A DNA stretch of 64,000 nucleotides, taken from positions 1-64,000 of the forward strand of contig JAFVXA010000002.1 of assembly GCA_017501355.1 (NCBI GenBank), written 5' to 3'. The stretch is from Oscillospiraceae bacterium. GTDB lineage: Bacteria > Bacillota > Clostridia > Oscillospirales > Oscillospiraceae. Under the pieces are notes generated by a model. It was not told the DNA's origin. It ran no database searches and saw only the letters and a list, made by a program, of their open reading frames with translations. The stretch's first letter is position 1. Each line of letters opens with the position of its first letter. Shown piece by piece: positions 8,449 to 17,325 of the stretch. The position numbers were made by a program, and so were the translations under genes.

Positions 8449-11400
8449 ATGGCAAGCAAGAAGACGACCTACAACAATCTGATCGAGAAGTACGGCGGGA
8501 ACGCCGTGCATGCAGATCCGGTGTCGGAGGCAAAGAGAAAGGAAGCCGCGTGGCAGAATCTGCAAAGCAAGTATTCGCCCGCACCTGTTACCATCAAGCA
8601 GACTGGAGCGCATTCCGCGCCCCAGTCTGCTGGTGTATCGACACCAGGAAAAAAGCCTGCGGCGATTGGCACAGGGGCGTTTGGAAGCAAGGCGGCGGAG
8701 AGTGGATATACCGAACAGAAGAAGTCTGATGCGCAGAAAGCAAACAGGCAGGCACTGGCGCAGATCGGCAAGAACATCCGCGAGAGCTTCAGCGGCTTGA
8801 AGAACGACCCGGACGATCAGAACGAACTGGCGTTGGACCGAAAGATGGGTGTGGGCGAGAGCTGGGAGGACACGGCGGGATCTCTTGCCATCGAGAGCGG
8901 CGTTACCGGCTCTGCGGCGAGTATGATCAACGCCCTGGGCACGGCGCTGAAAAGCGACCGCAAAAGCGGTCTCGCAGTGGACAACGGCGATGTAGAGCCT
9001 GATTCCACCGGCGACGAGTGGTACAACCGCGCAGGCCGAAAGCTGCAGAGCGCGGCTGACAAGGTGCAGGCATACAGCGACGATGCATATACCCGGGGAA
9101 CGGAAGGTCTGAACACGGCGCAGAAGCTGCTGTTTGACACAGCTGTTGCAGGGACTCAGATGGCAGTGGATGCCGGCATTGGTCTCGTGACGGGCGGAGC
9201 GGCTATCCCCATGGCGATCCGTGGATTTGGTTCCGGTTCCATGCAGGCACGGCAGGAAGGTGCCAGCGAAAATGAACAGATCTTCTACGGTGCGGCGAGC
9301 GCAGCTGTAGAGGCTCTGACTGAAAAGATGTTCGATGGTGTGGCGAAGATCTATGGAAAGGGCGTGGCAGACGATGCCGTGCAGAAGTTCGCTGAGAAGA
9401 TCGCAAAGACACCACAGGGGCAGTCCTTTGTCCGTGCGCTTGCCGGTATGGGCGGCGAAGGCCTGGAAGAAATGATCTCCGGTGTGGTGGATCCTGCATT
9501 GCAGACCATATACAATGACAAAAAGCTGGGCGACGGCGCATATGACGGCGTAACGATTGCAGACATTCTGTATCAGGGTACTGTGGGTGCGCTGATGGGT
9601 ATGTTCGGCGGTGCGGTGGACATTGCACAGACAGCGAGAGACAACAAAAAAAGCTCCCGGACGGGAGCGGTGAATGAATCTGTGGAAGTGAATCAGCCTG
9701 CGATTCCTGCCACTGCGAACACACAGCAAGCGGCGGAGAGTGCTGCGGCGGTACAGCGGCAGGAAGAGATCGATGTACCCCGTCTGCTGACTCCTGATGA
9801 GCATGTTGCAAAGCTGGATGACGAGGCGGTGGAGCGCATTTTGGAAGCCTTTACCGTGGACGACGGCTATGTGTCCCAGCAGCGGCAGAATCAGATGATC
9901 TACCATCACGGCGAAGATCTCTTTTACCGCGCGGTGGGGGAGGGTTTCAAGCGTGGGCTGATTACCCGGGACGGCAGCGGCAATATCTACAGTCTGAAGC
10001 CCGAGACCCGCAAGCCCGGCTACTACGGCAGCAAGGGCAAGGAAGCGAAATACCTTGACAGTCTTGCCAAGGCGGCGAATATGACCATCCTACGCGGCGA
10101 TTTGGAGAGTGGCGAAATGGGCTTTTACATCAACGGTCGTGCGGTACTGGCAGAGGATGCCGGTGTGGAGATTGCCCGTCACGAGGTGGCACATCATCTG
10201 AAGCAGGCAGCACCGGAGGAGTTCAATGCCTTCCTCGACTATGTCAAAGGTACCTATGGTGAGAGCGTGGATGCGGCTTTGGAGAAGATCCGCAGCGACT
10301 ATGCAAAGCGTGGCGAGACACTGAACGATGCCGTGGCAGAGGAAGAACTTGCTGCTTACTACGCAGGACAGCTGATGACGGATGAGACTGCCATGAAGCG
10401 GCTCGCCGGTGAAAATCTCTCCCTCGCGGAGCGGATCCTCGACTGGTTGAAGCAGAGCCTTGCAAAGCTGCGCCGCGCCTTCGGTGGGGAGGATGTGGAG
10501 ACTAAGCAACTGCGAGAGGCGGCGGAGCTGTTCGAAAATGCCATCCGCGCGGCGAAGAGCGGCACTGTTGAAAGTGGAAACCTGCGACACGCCTATGCAG
10601 GGCAGGGGGCGAAGACAGCAGATCAGAGTCTCCTGCAGACCGCACAGCAGATGGCAGAGCAGGGCGCAGACGTTGAGACCATCCGCAAGGAAACCGGCTG
10701 GTTCAAAGGAATGGACGGCAAATGGCGTTTTGAGATCGACGACAGTGTGGCGAAGTACCGCGGCGGCGGTGATGCGCTGATGCGACAGACCAATGAGGGG
10801 TACAGAGAGTACCGTGAGCTGGAACTGAAATGGCTCGAGAACTATGGAATGGAGAGCTGGACGGAAGCAGATCAGAAGCGATTTGACTATCTGAAAGAAC
10901 TCTATAAAAACGAACCACGCCGCCTGCGAGATCGCGTAAACAATGGCGATGCTACGCTGGAGGACGTTCTGGAGCATGACGAGCTGTTTGCGGCATATCC
11001 GCAGCTGCGGGATGTGAGGGTGGTATTTGCCGAACTGGGCGAAGGCAAAAGAGGTAGCTATAACAGAAACAGCAATACAATTCGACTGGACGAAAGTTTG
11101 AGAAACAAGCCAAATTCTACTCTGCTGCATGAGATTCAGCACGCGATTCAAGATATCGAAGGGCTTTCCGGCGGGGCAAACGAGCTCTACTGGGCTGCGC
11201 GTGATGCGGAAACCCGAGAAGTTACGGGCAAGCTTGAGAAAAAACGAGATACACTGCTTGCGTCTTTGCCTCGTGAAGATGCGAACAAATATACCCGATA
11301 TAAAGAGTTGGAGCGGGAGCTGGAGCGACTGGAGAGCGCAGAAGATGGCACGCCGGAGGGAGAACAATACCTTCGATATGACAGGGAGAGCGATGCACTT

Positions 11401-14400
11401 TATTTGGAACTATATGACAAACAATGGTTCCATGATCTCGACAACCTCAACCGACAGATTGAAGGAAGTGAAAAGTACAGAAAAGCATACTTCAACACTG
11501 CGGGTGAGATCGAGGCGAGAGACACTGCAAACCGTCGTAACTTGACCGCAGAGCAGAGAAAAGAAAAAACACCGGATCTCGGAGACGAGAACACGGTGTT
11601 TGCAGATGGCGATGCCGGATGGACATTGGAAGCAGATGACGAAACTACGAGCATAAAAGAGCAGATTGCAAAGCATGAAGATGAACTCAATGAAATGTCG
11701 GTTGTCGCATCTGCTGTTGTTCCGACGAACATTCAGAGCAAAGACGAGGCTGCAGACTGGGCGGCGGAACAGCTTAAAAAAACAGGGTATCGAGTAGATA
11801 GGCAGGGGTACGGTGAAATATTTTTCAGTAAGAAGGATATTGACAAGGGACTCCGATATGCAGATACGCCAGCGGAAAGAGCGGCTATTATTGCATTGCC
11901 ACAGGTGCTGAAAAGGGGAATTGAGGTCGGCCGTCATGGGAACCACAAGGGTAGATCCAAGCAGACGATCACATTTGCCGCACCTGTGGAACTCAATGGC
12001 GTGAGAGGGAATATGGCGGTTGTCGTTAATCAAAACGGAAACCATTACTATGCACATAGAATCGTGTTGCCGGACGGGACCGAATTCAGATTCTCTGAAA
12101 ACAAAAACAATACAGCACAAGAACTGTCCCGGGGAGTCACCATTGCTGGCTCTCTTGCCGACACCACAAGTGCTGTATCTACGGACAGTATAACCCCTTC
12201 TGCGGAAAAAGACAACACCCAAAATTCCGGTAAGCGCAGTGCTTATGAAGATACGGCGGAGCAGCTGAAGGAAATCCAGCGCCTGCAGCGGCAGAATGAG
12301 CGGCTGAACAAGATGATCAGCGCACTGGAGCATGAGGTGCGCTTGGAAAAGGCTGGCGGCACTACTGACCGGGAAGCCACAAAGAAGCTGGCGAAGGATA
12401 TCATGAAGCGATACGGCTCGAAAGTGGATGTAGATGCACTGACGGGACGGATGGTAGACCTCTACGACAGAACCATGAGAAACGAATTGTCGCAGGCAGA
12501 AATGAAGGAGATTGCCCAAGGGATTGCGCGATATGTACTGGACGGCTCTGTTGCGCAGATCAACACCATGTACGAGGAGTACGAAGATCTCCGAAAGGAG
12601 CTGCGCGGCACGAAGTTGAAGTTGGAGCCGGAGGACCGGGCAGACCTTGACCGTGTAGACGGCTATGAAAACTTCCGCAAGCGGAACATGGGCAGATTTA
12701 TCCTCTCAAACAACGGCGTGAGCGTAGATGCGGTGTATGAAAGACTCTCTGAACGATACCCGTCGCTTTTCCCGGACGACATCTATACCCCTGCAGATCA
12801 GCTGATTCAGATTGCCGACGCACTGGATGAAATGAAACCGGTCATGGGCAATCCCTTTGAGGGAGAAACGGGTGCGACTGAGTTCCTTGCAAACGATATC
12901 TTGGAAAGCTTCTTTGATATTCCGACAACGAGGACGGCTGAGATTCAAAGAATGCGGACGCAGTTTGAACGACAGCGACGTGCAGACCGCGAGGCAACGG
13001 ACAGACGGTTTGAAAACTCTCGAAAGCGCCAGCGTGAGCGTGTGGAAAAGATCATGCAGAAAAATGCGGAAAGAGAACAGGAGCACAGGGCGAAGGCGAC
13101 CGCCAGCGAGCGCCGCACCCAGCTGATGAAGGGCACGGAGCGCCTGACAAAGAAGTTGGTGCGCCCGGACGACAAGCGCCACATTCCCGCAGAACTGAGG
13201 GAGACCGTGCGCGCGTTCGTCTCCATGGTCAACACCGAGAGTGGGTATGAGTATGTGTTCCAGCGGGACGGTACCTATAAGCGGGTGAAGGCAGGCTCTG
13301 ATCCCTACGGCGTGAGCACGGCGAGAACTGACCGCGCACGTGAGCTGCAGGCGGAGCTCCGCAAGCTGGAAGAGAGCGGTGGTACAAGCATCGACCCGCA
13401 GCTGCAGGCGAATCTGGACGCCATCGCAGAGATGGAAGAGACCAAGATCGCAGACATGAACCGCCAGCAGCTCGATCTCGTCTATGAGACCATGCGTGCC
13501 ATTGAGAAAATGGCGCAGAACTACGACAAGATGCTGGGCGAGAGCAAGTATGCTACGGTGTCCAAGGCGGCGAATGCGCTGTGGGAGGAGAACCAGGACA
13601 GAAAAGCGAAGACCCAGTACCGTGGAGCACTGCAGGCGGTGGATGACTTGGCAGAGCTGGACATGATGACCCCCGAAACCTTCTTCCACAAGATGGGCAA
13701 GGCGGGTGATGATTTGTACCGTCAGATGCGGAGCAGCGCAGACCGTCAGACACGCATTCTGGCAGAAGGTGTGGAGCATGCAAAGAACGCTCTCGACAAG
13801 AGCGGTCTGAATGTGAAGGAACTGGAGAAGGAGACACACAAGTTCGAGCTGGAGAGCGGCGAGACTCTTACTATGACCACGGCGCAGATCATGAATCTGC
13901 ACGCCCTGTGGAAGCGTGAGCAGGCGAGAGACCATATCGGGCTCGGCGGTATCAAGCCCACGAAGATCGACAGCGGCAAGGGGCTCAAAGCGACCGCAGC
14001 AGTGGCGGCGGAGAAGGTGACGCTGAATGATCTTGGGAACATTCTGAAGGTGTTGACACCGCAGCAGAAGGCGTTTGTGGATGAGCTGCAGAAGTTCATG
14101 GCAGGCAGTCTCGCCAACCACGGCAATGAAGCCAGCCGTGCGGTCTACGGCTATGACAAATTCACCGAAAGAGATTACTGGCCCATTCGAGTCAACAAGG
14201 CAGAAGTGGAGTCTGATCCTGCCAAGGCAGCAGCGGCAAAAACCATCGTCGGCTTCGGAATGGCAAAGGCGGCAAAGCCCAAGGCAAGCAACGGTCTGGA
14301 AGTCGGCAGCTTCATGGACGTCTATACCCAGCATCTGAGTGAAATGGCTACTTATGCAAGCTGGCTTGCCACCAGCGAGAACCTGACCCGTGTGAATAAC

Positions 14401-15912
14401 TTCAAGTTCACGGATGCCGAAGGTAAGCCCACCGGACAGACGGTGAAGACACTGCTTGAGAAGATCTACGGCAGGGGCGGTGACGGATACTGGCAGAAGC
14501 TCATGGGAGACATCGCCCAAGGCACCAAGACCGGCAGTGATGGCACCGTTATGGACAAGATCACCGGCAACACCAAGGCGGCAGCCGTGGGCGCAAACCT
14601 CCGTGTGGTACTGCAGCAGCCCACCTCCATCCTCCGCGCCATGAACATGGTACATCCCAAGTACTTCACGAAGAAGGGTTCGATGGCGGCGGGAAAGGGC
14701 TGGGAAAAGGCTCTGCAGTATTCCGGTATTGCCCAGTGGAAGGACTGGGGTTATTTCGAAATGGACACCGGCCGCAGTGTGCGCGGACTGATCACCGGAG
14801 CGGAAAGCAAGGTGGAGCAGCTGCGAGAGAAAAGCATGGCGGCTGCAGGCTGGGCAGACAGCAAGACATGGGGTGTGCTCTGGAACGCAGTGGAAGCCGA
14901 AACCGCAGAGCGCTTCCCGACGCTGAAGGGGGAAGATCTCTACAAGGCGACGGCGGAGCGTTTCGGGGAGGTGGTCGACCGGACGCAGGTGGTGGACTCC
15001 GTCCTGCACCGCAGTCAGATCATGCGTAAGAGTGGTCTGAACAAGATGGCGACCAGCTTCATGTCCGAGCCCATGAAGACCTACAACATGGTGATGCGTG
15101 ACATCTACGATGTGAACGCAGCGCCGGAGGGCGAAGCGAAGAACCGGGCAAAGAAGCGACTTGCTCGCACGGCAAGTGCGTTGACGGTATCCTTTGCACT
15201 GAACGCAGTGGCGCAGTCGATTGCTGACGCTATGCGTGACGACGACAGGGAAAAGGATTACTGGGAGAAGTTCTTTGAGAACTGGACGGAGAACTTTGCA
15301 GATAACTTCAATGTGTTCAACTATGTGCCATACGCAAAGGACATCGTCTCTGTGATCTCCGGCTACGATGTGAGCCGCATGGATATGGATGCCATCAGCG
15401 ATGTGAAGCAGGCGGCAGATCAGCTGGCAAAATCCATCAAGGGCACAGGCAAAAAGACCGTCGCAAACGCAGGGCTCGATATGGCGAATGAGCTTGCGGC
15501 GATCTTCGGTCTGCCGATGGCTAACATCAAGAGAGATCTGCTGGCGGTGGTCAACACGGCATTCTCTGAAGCGGGCGCATACCGGATGCAGTATGAGCTG
15601 GATAAGATGCTTTATGATATCGACTACACTGGCAGTCGTGTGCGTTGGTGGAAGATCCTCTATGCAGCATCCCAGGATAACTGGGAGGACTACGAGGCGA
15701 TCTATAACGATATGCTGAATCAGGGGCTGACAGACGAGCAGATCAAGAAAGGCATGGAGAACCAGATGAAGGCAGCGCAGGGCGTGAGCAGCGTCAAGGA
15801 GTTGAAATACAGATGGACGCCGCCCAATGAGAGATCTGAGTTCAATACCTTTTCGAAGCAGATCAGTGAGACCGAAGGTCCGAGAAAGGCACTGGACCTT
15901 GGGTGGTGGTAA
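8449..15912 (+). CDS. Giant polyvalent virion protein with metallopeptidase-like domains (module A)
   Basis: A single 2487-residue frame, the last gene of module A and absent from module B. Visible parts: hydrophobic segments near residues 228-262 and 370-395; a zincin-like HEVAHH motif near residue 578; a second helix LLHEIQHAIQ near 894, followed by AGEIEARDTANR, a pair typical of one 'large polyvalent protein-associated' (LPD) domain; a beta-rich region at about 1200 (NGNHYYAHRIVLPDGTEFRF) resembling MuF-C/LPD nuclease-like domains; Arg/Glu-rich coiled coils at 1265-1305 and 1500-1560; and a C-terminal region with a hydrophobic stretch near 2240-2260. Polyvalent proteins are injected with phage or conjugative DNA and counter host defences. 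Domain names are from memory of these families and would need profile searches. Confidence 0.75.
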   Translation: MASKKTTYNNLIEKYGGNAVHADPVSEAKRKEAAWQNLQSKYSPAPVTIKQTGAHSAPQSAGVSTPGKKPAAIGTGAFGSKAAESGYTEQKKSDAQKANRQALAQIGKNIRESFSGLKNDPDDQNELALDRKMGVGESWEDTAGSLAIESGVTGSAASMINALGTALKSDRKSGLAVDNGDVEPDSTGDEWYNRAGRKLQSAADKVQAYSDDAYTRGTEGLNTAQKLLFDTAVAGTQMAVDAGIGLVTGGAAIPMAIRGFGSGSMQARQEGASENEQIFYGAASAAVEALTEKMFDGVAKIYGKGVADDAVQKFAEKIAKTPQGQSFVRALAGMGGEGLEEMISGVVDPALQTIYNDKKLGDGAYDGVTIADILYQGTVGALMGMFGGAVDIAQTARDNKKSSRTGAVNESVEVNQPAIPATANTQQAAESAAAVQRQEEIDVPRLLTPDEHVAKLDDEAVERILEAFTVDDGYVSQQRQNQMIYHHGEDLFYRAVGEGFKRGLITRDGSGNIYSLKPETRKPGYYGSKGKEAKYLDSLAKAANMTILRGDLESGEMGFYINGRAVLAEDAGVEIARHEVAHHLKQAAPEEFNAFLDYVKGTYGESVDAALEKIRSDYAKRGETLNDAVAEEELAAYYAGQLMTDETAMKRLAGENLSLAERILDWLKQSLAKLRRAFGGEDVETKQLREAAELFENAIRAAKSGTVESGNLRHAYAGQGAKTADQSLLQTAQQMAEQGADVETIRKETGWFKGMDGKWRFEIDDSVAKYRGGGDALMRQTNEGYREYRELELKWLENYGMESWTEADQKRFDYLKELYKNEPRRLRDRVNNGDATLEDVLEHDELFAAYPQLRDVRVVFAELGEGKRGSYNRNSNTIRLDESLRNKPNSTLLHEIQHAIQDIEGLSGGANELYWAARDAETREVTGKLEKKRDTLLASLPREDANKYTRYKELERELERLESAEDGTPEGEQYLRYDRESDALYLELYDKQWFHDLDNLNRQIEGSEKYRKAYFNTAGEIEARDTANRRNLTAEQRKEKTPDLGDENTVFADGDAGWTLEADDETTSIKEQIAKHEDELNEMSVVASAVVPTNIQSKDEAADWAAEQLKKTGYRVDRQGYGEIFFSKKDIDKGLRYADTPAERAAIIALPQVLKRGIEVGRHGNHKGRSKQTITFAAPVELNGVRGNMAVVVNQNGNHYYAHRIVLPDGTEFRFSENKNNTAQELSRGVTIAGSLADTTSAVSTDSITPSAEKDNTQNSGKRSAYEDTAEQLKEIQRLQRQNERLNKMISALEHEVRLEKAGGTTDREATKKLAKDIMKRYGSKVDVDALTGRMVDLYDRTMRNELSQAEMKEIAQGIARYVLDGSVAQINTMYEEYEDLRKELRGTKLKLEPEDRADLDRVDGYENFRKRNMGRFILSNNGVSVDAVYERLSERYPSLFPDDIYTPADQLIQIADALDEMKPVMGNPFEGETGATEFLANDILESFFDIPTTRTAEIQRMRTQFERQRRADREATDRRFENSRKRQRERVEKIMQKNAEREQEHRAKATASERRTQLMKGTERLTKKLVRPDDKRHIPAELRETVRAFVSMVNTESGYEYVFQRDGTYKRVKAGSDPYGVSTARTDRARELQAELRKLEESGGTSIDPQLQANLDAIAEMEETKIADMNRQQLDLVYETMRAIEKMAQNYDKMLGESKYATVSKAANALWEENQDRKAKTQYRGALQAVDDLAELDMMTPETFFHKMGKAGDDLYRQMRSSADRQTRILAEGVEHAKNALDKSGLNVKELEKETHKFELESGETLTMTTAQIMNLHALWKREQARDHIGLGGIKPTKIDSGKGLKATAAVAAEKVTLNDLGNILKVLTPQQKAFVDELQKFMAGSLANHGNEASRAVYGYDKFTERDYWPIRVNKAEVESDPAKAAAAKTIVGFGMAKAAKPKASNGLEVGSFMDVYTQHLSEMATYASWLATSENLTRVNNFKFTDAEGKPTGQTVKTLLEKIYGRGGDGYWQKLMGDIAQGTKTGSDGTVMDKITGNTKAAAVGANLRVVLQQPTSILRAMNMVHPKYFTKKGSMAAGKGWEKALQYSGIAQWKDWGYFEMDTGRSVRGLITGAESKVEQLREKSMAAAGWADSKTWGVLWNAVEAETAERFPTLKGEDLYKATAERFGEVVDRTQVVDSVLHRSQIMRKSGLNKMATSFMSEPMKTYNMVMRDIYDVNAAPEGEAKNRAKKRLARTASALTVSFALNAVAQSIADAMRDDDREKDYWEKFFENWTENFADNFNVFNYVPYAKDIVSVISGYDVSRMDMDAISDVKQAADQLAKSIKGTGKKTVANAGLDMANELAAIFGLPMANIKRDLLAVVNTAFSEAGAYRMQYELDKMLYDIDYTGSRVRWWKILYAASQDNWEDYEAIYNDMLNQGLTDEQIKKGMENQMKAAQGVSSVKELKYRWTPPNERSEFNTFSKQISETEGPRKALDLGWW

Positions 15913-15918
15913 GAGGAA

Positions 15919-15942
15919 AATTGCACACGAAATTGCACATGA
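15919..15942 (+). repeat. Tandem 12-bp repeat near attachment site
   Basis: AATTGCACACGA is followed directly by AATTGCACATGA. Short direct repeats 45 bases from a tRNA-type attachment core are typical of integrase arm-binding sites. They could instead be the vestigial 3' end of an integrase gene, since such ends often carry this kind of sequence. Confidence 0.4.
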
Positions 15943-15986
15943 GAGAAAACTATGCTTAGAGCTGCAAGGAGTATAGCGATTTTACA

Positions 15987-16015
15987 CGGGGGTTCGACTC
16001 CCCTCGCCTCCACCA
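15987..16015 (+). other. tmRNA (ssrA) 3' end as phage attachment site
   Basis: The segment has a T-stem GGGGG/CCCCT, T-loop TTCGACT, acceptor strand CGCCTCC and ACCA end. The acceptor pairs with the GGGGGCG 5' end known from Firmicutes tmRNA. No tmRNA body (tag reading frame, 5' end) lies upstream: phage coding DNA does. This is therefore a duplicated 3' end left by integration, that is an att site. A rho-independent terminator follows directly, as after a genuine ssrA gene. Confidence 0.75.
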
Positions 16016-16052
16016 AAATGAAAGAGCTGCCGCAAGGCAGCTCTTTCATTTT
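16015..16052 (+). terminator. Rho-independent terminator after tmRNA 3' end
   Basis: A perfect 17-bp stem (AAAATGAAAGAGCTGCC with its complement) with a GCAA tetraloop and a TTTT end. It probably came with the ssrA 3' end as host flank. Confidence 0.8.
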
Positions 16053-16064
16053 GGCTACACGCAA

Positions 16065-16154
16065 GAGGGGAGTCGAAAGGCGGCTCTTGGCGACATGCCG
16101 GTGGCATGTCGCAACCGCCGTGGCTTTTCCGCAGAAAAGCGACTCCCCTCGCCT
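16065..16154. repeat. Inverted-repeat att scar with internal palindrome
   Basis: GAGGGGAGTCG (16065-16075) is an inverted copy of the att core CGACTCCCCTC, which recurs direct at 16140-16150 (15 bases match the core). Between them a 10-bp hairpin, GCGACATGCC-ggt-GGCATGTCGC, occupies 16090-16112. The whole could fold into one long cruciform. It looks like the debris of repeated integration at ssrA, or a REP-like element. Confidence 0.5.
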
Positions 16155-16212
16155 GTGGGATAGGGGGCGCAGTCGGAGCCTTCGCCAAGCACGGAAGACG
16201 CGTAGCGGCTTT

Positions 16213-16230
16213 CTCCCCTCGCCTCCACCA
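16213..16230 (+). other. Second tmRNA 3'-end remnant (attachment-site core)
   Basis: CTCCCCTCGCCTCCACCA repeats the last 18 bases of the segment ending at 16015. It lacks the TTCGA part of the T-loop, so it cannot be functional RNA. It marks a second element boundary between the two prophage modules. Confidence 0.65.
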
Positions 16231-16235
16231 TAGCG

Positions 16236-16263
16236 AAAAGACACCCGAGAGGGTGTCTTTTTT
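16236..16263 (+). terminator. Rho-independent terminator
   Basis: An 11-bp stem AAAAGACACCC/GGGTGTCTTTT with loop gaga and a run of six T. It follows the second tmRNA 3'-end remnant, mirroring the first remnant-plus-terminator pair. Confidence 0.8.
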
Positions 16264-16351
16264 GCTTGTGATGTAGACTTTTGCAAAAGAGGGGGAAGCT
16301 GTCTGCAGCATTTTATATACATAAAGTAAACAAGGTTTTGGATGCGCCATG

Positions 16352-16396
16352 AAAGCCGATTGCCGCTGCGGGAGAGCAGCGGCAATCGGCTTTTTT
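16352..16396 (+). terminator. Rho-independent terminator upstream of module B
   Basis: An 18-bp perfect stem AAAGCCGATTGCCGCTGC with its complement, loop gggaga, then TTTTTT. It insulates module B from upstream transcription. The rest of 15913-16623 holds no gene that I can support; 16400-16600 is non-coding with an A/T-rich stretch at 16500-16530. Confidence 0.8.
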
Positions 16397-16623
16397 GGTA
16401 TCGGAGCAAGAAGGAAAGCGCGTCGGGTCATAGCGCGGCGTAGAACGCTGCTGAGGAGATGGATTGTCTCCGGAGGAAGGACGTTTGTGAGCAAGATAAA
16501 GAATTTTGGGTTTTTAAAAAATTTTTTTTCAAAGTGTTGCACGAAAACGTGCACCAAAAGCCCTTTGGGAGACTAAGGGTGAGAGGAGGTTTTTTTAAAA
16601 GCCGATGAAAGGGGGTGAAAAAG

Positions 16624-16827
16624 ATGGAGACGGCGAAGTGTTTCAAAGCCCTTGGGTTTTCCGAAATGCCGGAGGATCGGGGAGTGCTTGATCGGGTCTA
16701 TGAGCAGAGAAAGAAACAGCTGATCGGCGCGGCGGGTATACAGAGCGCGACGGAGAGTGAAAAGCTGACGATGCGTCTGCTGGAGGAAAACTACCGCGCG
16801 TGTCTGCGATGTCTCGCAGAGCAGTGA
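16624..16827 (+). CDS. Small conserved phage protein, first gene of module B
   Basis: A 67-residue charged, mostly helical protein with four cysteines overall including CLRCL near the end. It has no recognised family. The ATG at 16624 is chosen because aaagggggtgaaaaag gives a proper ribosome-binding site; the upstream in-frame GTG at 16615 lies within that site. It immediately precedes the terminase small subunit, a position often taken by small packaging or transcription-linked proteins. A counterpart in module A would lie outside the window. Confidence 0.55.
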   Translation: METAKCFKALGFSEMPEDRGVLDRVYEQRKKQLIGAAGIQSATESEKLTMRLLEENYRACLRCLAEQ

Positions 16828-16875
16828 GTGCCGACAGCGGACGGGAGAGAATACAGAACAAAGGAGCGTGAGAAG

Positions 16876-17325
16876 TTGGCGAGAGCTACGGCAAAGAAAT
16901 GGAGAGAGGGAATCGAGGACTACTTTGCGGGGATCTCCCGCATGACGGAGGTGACAGAAGCCGCGGCAACAGGCGAGAAGGACAAGAACGGGCGGGAGAT
17001 TTTTGAGCAGAGAACGGCGCGGAACGGCAGAGGAGAAGCGGTGCTGGTGGAGCAGTGGTTGGTGCCGCCTTCCATCGCAGATCTGCAAAACCATCTGGGG
17101 CTGACAGCTGCACAGTGGGAACTGATGAAGGAGGACGACGGGACGAAAGCCGTCGTTATGGCGGCAGAAAGGCGGGTGGAGCGCTATCTCAGACGGGAGC
17201 TTCTGACCCGACCCGGAAAGGATCTCAAGGGTGTGATATTGACGCTGCAGCATGACTTCGGTTTCGACAGCGAGGCGGCAGAAGGCGGCACGCTGGAGGA
17301 ACTGCTGGGAGGCGGCGAGGAGTGA
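16876..17325 (+). CDS. Terminase small subunit (module B)
   Basis: A DNA-packaging protein that recognises the pac or cos site and hands DNA to the large subunit. About 150 residues: a basic start, a winged-helix-like segment (PSIADLQNHLGLTAAQWELM, near residues 60-80) and a terminal portion (LKGVILTLQHDFGF) resembling the P22 gp3-like packaging family. A TTG start at 16876 is preferred because aaaggag lies about 10 bases upstream; an in-frame GTG at 16828, immediately after the previous stop, would give 165 residues. It overlaps the large subunit by four bases (GTGA). Confidence 0.65.
   Translation: MARATAKKWREGIEDYFAGISRMTEVTEAAATGEKDKNGREIFEQRTARNGRGEAVLVEQWLVPPSIADLQNHLGLTAAQWELMKEDDGTKAVVMAAERRVERYLRRELLTRPGKDLKGVILTLQHDFGFDSEAAEGGTLEELLGGGEE

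Noticed and set aside
7561-9909. A 782-codon minus-strand frame across the virion and polyvalent genes
   Set aside because: Shadow of two plus-strand genes. No start signals, and translation is rich in Cys, His and Arg as shadows usually are.
15987-16015. A complete tRNA or tmRNA gene
   Set aside because: Only the T-arm and acceptor 3' strand are present. The upstream sequence is phage coding DNA, without a 5' acceptor strand or tag frame.
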